25,000 bases of DNA from positions 2,036,401 through 2,061,400 of the forward strand of contig CAUJGJ010000025.1 in NCBI GenBank assembly GCA_963170055.1, written 5' to 3'. The notes below the pieces were generated by a model, which was not told the DNA's origin, made no database searches, and saw only the letters and a list, made by a program, of their open reading frames with translations. Within the stretch, counting starts at the first letter, position 1, and every line of letters begins with the position of its first letter. The stretch is from Halisarca cf. caerulea (taxonomy: Eukaryota > Porifera > Demospongiae > Chondrillida > Halisarcidae). This document shows positions 1 through 8,200 of the stretch, in pieces. A program made the translations under genes and the position numbers.

Positions 1-115
1 CAATAGTCCAAATTGGCCTCAAATACTACCTTATATAACCTAAAAACTCAAATTTTCCCTGGGGGAGAATACCCCCAGACCCCCCTAGTTACATCACTGC
101 ACTGCATGTGTTTAT
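1..115. mobile_element. Fragment of a repeat with GGGGGTCTGGGGG-type end
   Basis: CCCTGGGGGAGAATACCCCC and AGACCCCCCTAGTTAC are the inverted G/C-run end seen on many invertebrate non-autonomous elements. The left side is cut by the window edge. Confidence 0.4.
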
Positions 116-299
116 AGACATCTAGGATGTCATGTATGTACACATCTGCCTCCTTCCATTTCTTAGTTGAACATTTGTTATTGGCCCCATGATCATTATC
201 TGGAAAGAAAACCTGCTACATAGATACAAAAGATGCTATACATGACTGTCCATCACAGATAATATACATGGATGCTCTATATCACAGCATGCCTGCATA

Positions 300-520
300 T
301 ACCGTATATCCAGAAATATTGGCGACATTATTAATTTGGCAGTTTGACGGTCAGGATCAACATCGCCAAATTTCTATCACCAGATTTACATAGACCTACT
401 TACTATGCTTTGTCCTTGCTGTGCAGCCGCCAAATTTAATTTTCGCCAATATTAAATTACAGCCTGATCTTGCGCAAATCGCCAAATTTAATGATCGTCA
501 ATATTTTTGGATATACGGTA
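300..520. mobile_element. MITE, TACCGTATATCC family, copy 1
   Basis: Inverted ends TACCGTATATCC / GGATATACGGTA flank about 217 bp, with further inverted blocks (CGCCAAATTT, AATATTGGCG). The flanking TA agrees with a TA target site. Confidence 0.8.
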
Positions 521-603
521 ATCTGTAATGCTTTAGACTTGCCCCCCACATATTCTTCATGGCTAAATTTGCCCCCCTTGACGCATTTCCTGAAAGAAAC
601 CCT

Positions 604-604
604 G

Positions 605-658
<54 letters not shown>

Positions 659-741
659 GATACACATGCATGCATACGCATGCACATGCATGAACACACA
701 TACGATGATACTCATGCACACACACACACACACACACACAC
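604..741. repeat. (CA)n and CATGCA-type tracts
   Basis: Two CA runs separated by CATGCATACGCATGCA. The right end touches the donor of the GAP1 exon ending at 746. Confidence 0.95.
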
Positions 742-745
742 GTAC

Positions 746-896
746 TGGTAGACAACATCTCTCTGGCAGTCAGTGAGTCGAGGTAAGGGATGACTGCTCC
801 ATTGCTGATGTAAAACCTGACCAGGCAATGAGCCAGTGTGTTCCGATCCAGTGTCATCACGTCCTCCAACATTATCAGTACCTCACTTCCAGTGGG
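746..896 (-). CDS. GAP1 gene, start of RasGAP domain
   Basis: Fifty codons plus one base. [18 protein letters not shown] and [12 protein letters not shown] correspond to the LVRLFL...FLxxLxxxEV helices that open the RasGAP domain. The acceptor is TCCTCCACAG. The donor GTACGTGTGT runs into a GT repeat. The next exon was not found in 1-745. Confidence 0.9.
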
Positions 897-2449
897 CTGT
901 GGAGGATAATACGTACATATATAGGTATGTATAATATGTATGTACATACATACGTATGTATGCATGTACACATACATGTACAGTATACAGTATGACATAC
1001 ATATATGTACTTGTGTCATGGTGAGCGGGTAGATCAAAGGAAAAAAGGTGGTTTGTAAAAGCTCTACAAACTGCTTTTGATTAACTATACAGCACACTTG
1101 CAATCAAGTCATTAAGAAGTCCTGACAAAAAATTAACTTCATTTCCCTTGATCTCTCACCATTGCGCAAGATCACAGGCCAATGTATGATTAGTGCCATC
1201 CCATGATACAAGCTAGTTGCATCCCTCGCAAGTGGGGCGTGCAGCCATACAATCAATCACACTTTTCTTTAAGAAAAAGCATGCCTGGATCAGCTGCACC
1301 TCCTGCTTGCGAGGGATACAACTAAAACATACATATGCGAATGTACATATGTACCGTATATCCGGAAATATTGGCGATCATTAAATTTCGATCAGGCTGT
1401 AATTTAATATTGGAGGAAATTAAATTTGGCGGTTGCACAGCAAGGACAAAGCATAGTAAGTAGGTTTATGTAAATTTGGTGATAGAAATTTGGCGATTTT
1501 GGTCCTGAACGCTAAACCGCCAAATTAAAAATGTCGCCAATATTTCCGGATATAAGGCATGTACGTATATGTACATATGTACATATATGTACATATATTT
1601 ACATATGTATAAGTATTTCCACTATAGTAATGTATGTACATAATGATATTATACAGGTATACATACATAATTCATGTACATGTGGATATATTATACGTAC
1701 AGGCATTATCATATATACAGTGGAGTCTGGATAAGTCGAATCTCTTGGGACCAATAGAGAACTACTATTCATCAGAAATTCTACTTATCAAAAAGTTTTT
1801 GAAAAAGGCTCTCTTCGGAATACAACAAACTTGAGACACCTACATATGTAAGGAACTACCAGTTGACCTGAAACAATTTGTAATTGTTGAATCTGATTGT
1901 TAGTTGTGGAATTGTCGACAGGGTGTTTGGTATGATATCGATTGAATTACGGGCGATTTCTTTTTTCTTCTACCCAGCTGGACGCTTTTCAACGGTATCA
2001 ATGAGTTCAATCTTTCTCTTCAAAGGTAACGTTTGCAGTTTTCGACCAGACGCCGGCATAGCTCTCGTTCTTTGACGGTATCTAGAGGACTTTTGACAAG
2101 CAAGATCCATAAATAAGCCTCGAGTTATACGGAAATCGTGTTATCAAAATTCAAATTACTCGAAGAAATTAGTACAGGGAGGTATAGGATTCTGGCAAGG
2201 GAAGAGACTGTGATTTGATTAAAGCAGAAATTTGACTCAGGCAAGTTTGACTTTTCTGGACTCAACTGTAATATACACACGTGAAAGAACACATCACGAC
2301 CCCAGTGGTGTGGCAAGGAGGGGAGAATGACTGAGAAATGCAATTTGAAGGCAAGCACATCCCTAATATGCTACAAACAGCTAATAAGGAGTGTTGCTCA
2401 TAATTGGATAAGTGCTAAGTTACTGATCACAAGTGAACCTGAAAATATT

Positions 2450-2500
<51 letters not shown>

Positions 2501-2512
2501 CACACACACACA

Positions 2513-2551
<39 letters not shown>

Positions 2552-2757
2552 CACACACACACACATACAAACACACACACACACACACACACGTCTCACA
2601 CTGATAAAGATATCACTTACTGCTAATCTGGGTTCTCTCACTGCTCTGACCATGAACTCAACAAAATGCTCGTAAAACTGACTTGGAAGAATTCTTTGTT
2701 CGTGCAACTGAACTTTGATGCGTAGTGAGCCAAGGTCATCACTGAGACAGAGGAAAA

Positions 2758-2832
<75 letters not shown>

Positions 2833-3120
2833 GTGTGTGAAAAATGTGCATGTGTACATATTCAAAGGTCTCTTCACTTACTTCTTTTTGTGTCCATTCT
2901 CTGCTGGTGGGTCTTTATGACCCAACCTCACCCATGTTCTATAATTCTGATCCAGTTCCAGTTCTGACAAATCAATGTTAATCTGGGAATGGAAATGGAG
3001 ATTATCACACACATACACAGACAACTCATTTAAATGGAAAAACACACTTTTAATGCACACAGCCAATAAGACACAGATGTGAGCATGCATGCACACACAC
3101 ACACAAGCACACACTCACAT

Positions 3121-3188
<68 letters not shown>

Positions 3189-3770
3189 GTCCCATAAAGT
3201 CCTTCCTAAACTTGTCAGAGTCAAGTACAGTTATGTTCACAGCATCCTCCTCGTTGATCTCCCCATCAACTGTGAACTCAAACGTGTGGTACCACTTGGG
3301 GAACCTGGTCTTGTGTATAACCTGCCCATACATATGCGTAGTATGTATAATGTATTATGCATAGTAGTATGTATGTATAATAATATGTATACGCATGCAT
3401 ACAGAATATACGTACATATGTAAGTGTAGAATACATACGTATGTACAATATACAGTACTAGAAATGCATCCAATATGCACATGAACATATATACAGTGAA
3501 AGCTCTCTAATCCGCCCCCCCCTATAATCCACCGAACTCACTATAATCCACCCAAGTTTTCAAAAACGGATTATATGCAATGTTCTGTGTTCATACCACG
3601 TTAATCCGCCAACCCCGCTAACCCACCATAAAACTGACATTCCCAATTGTGGCGGATTAGAGAGGTTTCACTGTACATACATACGTATGCACGTATGTGT
3701 GCATGCATGCATGCACATGCGTAAATTAACACATACATACATATGGTTACACACGCACGCACACACACAC

Positions 3771-3837
<67 letters not shown>

Positions 3838-4158
3838 GGTTGGCCAATAATGGTGAGAATTATGATATTTTTTCAATGATACTCGTATCGTCGGACCCAG
3901 TGATTCTTGACATCGTTTACTTATCGTAATATCATGATTATCGGAATAATCATTGCACATATCTGTTTGTTACCTCTTTTCAATTCAAGTGTCAGCATAA
4001 TGATAGGTTACGAGTACCCAAATTTCAAGAGATTTGCTACATTTACACATATACGTACTTTCCAATGCTGTATGGTTATCATGATAATCGTGAATTTTGT
4101 TGGAAAATAATTGTGGCTGACTAAAACTAATATCGCCCATCCCTAACACACACACATA

Positions 4159-4195
<37 letters not shown>

Positions 4196-4210
4196 CACAC
4201 ACACACACTT

Positions 4211-4282
<72 letters not shown>

Positions 4283-4760
4283 CACACACCACACACACAC
4301 CACACACCACACACACCTTGGTAGTTGTTTTCTGGTCTTTGTAAGTGATCTTTGCATAAGGATCAGCGTATCCACTGTTGTCTTTTGGAGCAAGATCTCT
4401 GCATGCATGTATACACACAGCAATACTTAATATACGTACGTACATACATACATATGTATGTGTACTGTACAGCAGTGAGTACATTGCTGGCACTGGTGTA
4501 GGGGCAGGCAACAGTATTGCCATGCAACTCCCAGCCAGATATGAGAAAGGCCTCACCTTCCTTCCAGAACAATGATCTTGCCGTGTATCTTGTCCTATAC
4601 ACAACAAAACCACATGTAGTTGTGGAGTAAGCATGCAAGTGTGTATGTATGTATGTAAGTGTGTATGTATGTATGTAAGTGTGTATGTATGCATATCAAA
4701 GGTGTCTGTACAGAACACGTGCAAATACTAAATATGCACACAGTGTACGTACGTATGTGC

Positions 4761-4809
<49 letters not shown>

Positions 4810-4827
4810 TGTGTGTGTGTGTGTGTG

Positions 4828-4875
<48 letters not shown>

Positions 4876-5164
4876 TGTGCGTGTGTGTGCTTCACTGTTC
4901 TACATATATGCACATACTACAACCAAAGTACACTACACCAGCATGAGTCTGCATACAGTGTGTACACATGTACGTACTCATACGTATGTACTGTACGTAC
5001 GTACCTTTTCGTCCCTTATTAAAGTGATCTCAACAAGAACTTCTCCCTGTACCTCATCTGCCTTCCTTATCCTTGTAAGTGGCAACCACTTGTCTACTCC
5101 TCTCGTCTGCTGGGCTATCTCTTCTCTGTCCAACATCACCTTCCCTATTGACTCTTTACCTCTG

Positions 5165-5215
<51 letters not shown>

Positions 5216-8200
5216 TGCGCATCCATGCATGTGGGTGGGTACAGATATGTGTACATATGTACATTAACACATACATATGTATACATACATATGTACATAC
5301 AAAGATTTGAACATACATACGTACGTACGTACGTATGTATCTATGCACATTCAACTGGCATTCACATAACATGGGATTGCATGCCTCCTGTGCTTAGCAA
5401 TACAATGAGTAAACCCTAAAATTACGAGTGTTTTTAAGCACACAATTGACTAGGAATGAACTACATGTGTGTAGAGACATATCTGAATGTGGGAAATCGA
5501 AACTGAGTGAGAGAGGAGGACTCCACCCATTTTTAACACCCAACATGTGTGTGACCATCCACCTGAACACATGTACTGTGCGTACATACGCATGTACACC
5601 TGAGCAAATGTACATATGTACATACAGTATGTACGTACACATGTGCATGAGTATACACACATCCAAGCTGACATCTACAGATGCACGCTCACTTTAGGAA
5701 GGCCTCCTGGTCATACATGTATACAGCCACTGTCTGGAACTCCGTGGGAATGTGGAGTGTGTACTCTTCTCCCCAGAACGGTTCAGCTGTTTTGTAAACT
5801 GTGGCAGTCCTGCAAGGGGATATGACCATGTGACTGTCACATGAGCAATTGAAATGATCACATAGTACTCACATGAACAAATCCACACACAACAACTGAA
5901 AATCTTCATCTTTCGTTATACACACATACATACATACGTACATACACACATACATACATATATGTGCCATGGTGCGGGGGTGAAAGTTGGGTGGATCAAA
6001 GAGTACCGCCTCCGACTTCCATTCACGATGTAGCCCTGCTACTCTGATGTAGCCCAGGTCAAGGGTCTTGCCAATCTCCTGCCAGCCAAAACCCATTCAT
6101 GCCTCATTAATTAATAGCTGTCAATTGTCACATTTTGCAGTGTTTGGCTTCACCATGACACACAATAGTTGTTTCCTGCCTTGTGCGCCTGAGGGCAATT
6201 AATTTGCACTTTATGCTGCTGTAGTACACCAAGGCAGGATACAACTATTACACATATATAAACATGTGGTATGTTGCGTGGGCGACTTCAAAGGAAAAAC
6301 AGTGCACACATTCGTGATGTGTACACACTTCAGTTGACGTTACACTGTGGATAATTGGTTATTGCCTATTCACACGTCTACTAATCATTGCTCAATCAAA
6401 GTTGCACTTTCATTAATTAACTAACTAAACAGCACAGCACAGCTCAGCTGAGCGTGGGGGGGGGGGGGGAGGAGACTTATGCCTGCCTTGACATGTACCA
6501 TCATAGATATCTGTGGTACAATACAGCATACGTACAAGCAAAAACCTTTCTTTTTATTGGGAACAGTAGCAGGGTTCTTTTTTGTCTGTTTATTTTTAAC
6601 GCTAAGGGCAGAGCCAAACAAGCACCATGCCAGTATGAAAAGTGAAATGTCACATGATATGTCGTGATTTGATCCTAAAGTGCTCTAGGTGGGTGTAATC
6701 TTTCTCGAAAACATCTTTTCAAGAGTAGATTGTTGCTTTTGTTCCACAGTTGAAGGGAAATGCTCACTAGCTAGGTGTGCCAAACCCTTCACAACTGTTT
6801 GCTAGGCGTTTACTAGCACATAGTGCCTTCAGATGGGTTTTGAACACTTCTTCCTGTTCATTTAATAGGGTTTACCTATTTTAGTGAAGAAAGAAGTCTC
6901 TGTGTGTCGTTGGAACGGCGAAAAGAAACCTTCAACATACCACATAATAGCTAAAGTACGTACCTCTAGGTGGGCTGAGGCGGATATACAAACACCTTTG
7001 CCTAATTGATACCGAGGGCGAAGCCCACCTGAGGTACTTTAACTATTCCATACATACATATATACATACATACATACATACATACATACATACATACATA
7101 CATACATACATACATACATACAGTACATACCTGCATACATACATACATACATACATAAATACATACATACATATGTACATACGTACATACATACATATGT
7201 ACATACATACATACATACGTACATACGTACATACGTACATACATACATACGTACATACATACGTACGTGCATACATACAAATGTACAGTACAATATGTAC
7301 ACAAGTATGTATTCTACTTAGAACATTTTCCATTTACAGTCCAACCTCATTAAGACAACCATTTGGGGACACACGAAGTTAGTTCTCATTATCAGAAGAT
7401 CTTCTTATCAGGATATAGTAATACATGTACAGTACTACAGCAAACCAAACAGGGCTATGAAAATAGTTTGTGTTAAGCAGAAAAATGTCTTAAGAGTGTT
7501 CTTCTTAATGAGGTTCCTCTGTGCCATGCTAGAAGACTATAGCACATATGAGCAGTCTTCATCACCTTTTTCACTGCACCCCTGAAAACAGTCTGTTATA
7601 GAGAGGTGTCCACTGCTCGGGGGGGTGTTATAGAGAGGTACCCACTGCTCGGGGGGGTGTTATAGACAGGTGCCCACTACTCGGGGGGGTGTTATAGAGA
7701 GGTGCCCACTACTTGGGGGGTGTTATAGAGAGGTGCTCACTACTCGGGGGGGTGTTATAGAGAGGTGCCCACTACTCGGGGGGTGTTATAGAGAGGTGCC
7801 CACTACTCGGGGGGGTGTTATAGAGAGGTGCCCACTACTCGGGGGGTGTTATAGAGAGGTGCTCACTACTCGGGGGGGTGTTATAGAGAGGTGCCCACTA
7901 CTCGGGGGGTGTTATAGAGAGGTGCCCACTACTCGGGGGGGTGTTATAGAGAGGTGCCCACTACTCGGGGGGTGTTATAGAGAGGTACTCACTATTCGGG
8001 GGGGGGGGGGGTGTTACAAAAGGTTCTATTGCATTAATATGTAAGTATACACACGGATGTACAGTGTAGCCCTACTTTACTACACATGTGTACACTGTGT
8101 GTGATGCCTGCATGAATGCTTAAGTACGTACCTTGCAACTTCCTTGTTGTCAATGCGGAGTACACAGAACGGATCACAAGGTCCTCTACAAGGGGAGAAA

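Noticed and set aside
5869..6096. Possible exon reading [19 protein letters not shown] and [16 protein letters not shown]
   Set aside because: Flanking GAP1 exons join directly at a conserved Arg-Thr junction, leaving no room. No family recognised and no convincing splice pair.
7002..7333. Overlapping frames encoding Met-Tyr-Val-Cys repeats (also 23596-24044 and elsewhere)
   Set aside because: They are translations of (TACA)n tetranucleotide repeats, open in several frames on both strands, with no non-repeat coding content.
7670..8044. 124-codon frame with a 21-residue repeat ([17 protein letters not shown])
   Set aside because: Open only because two minisatellite units total 63 bp, a multiple of three. 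It lies inside an intron on the other strand.
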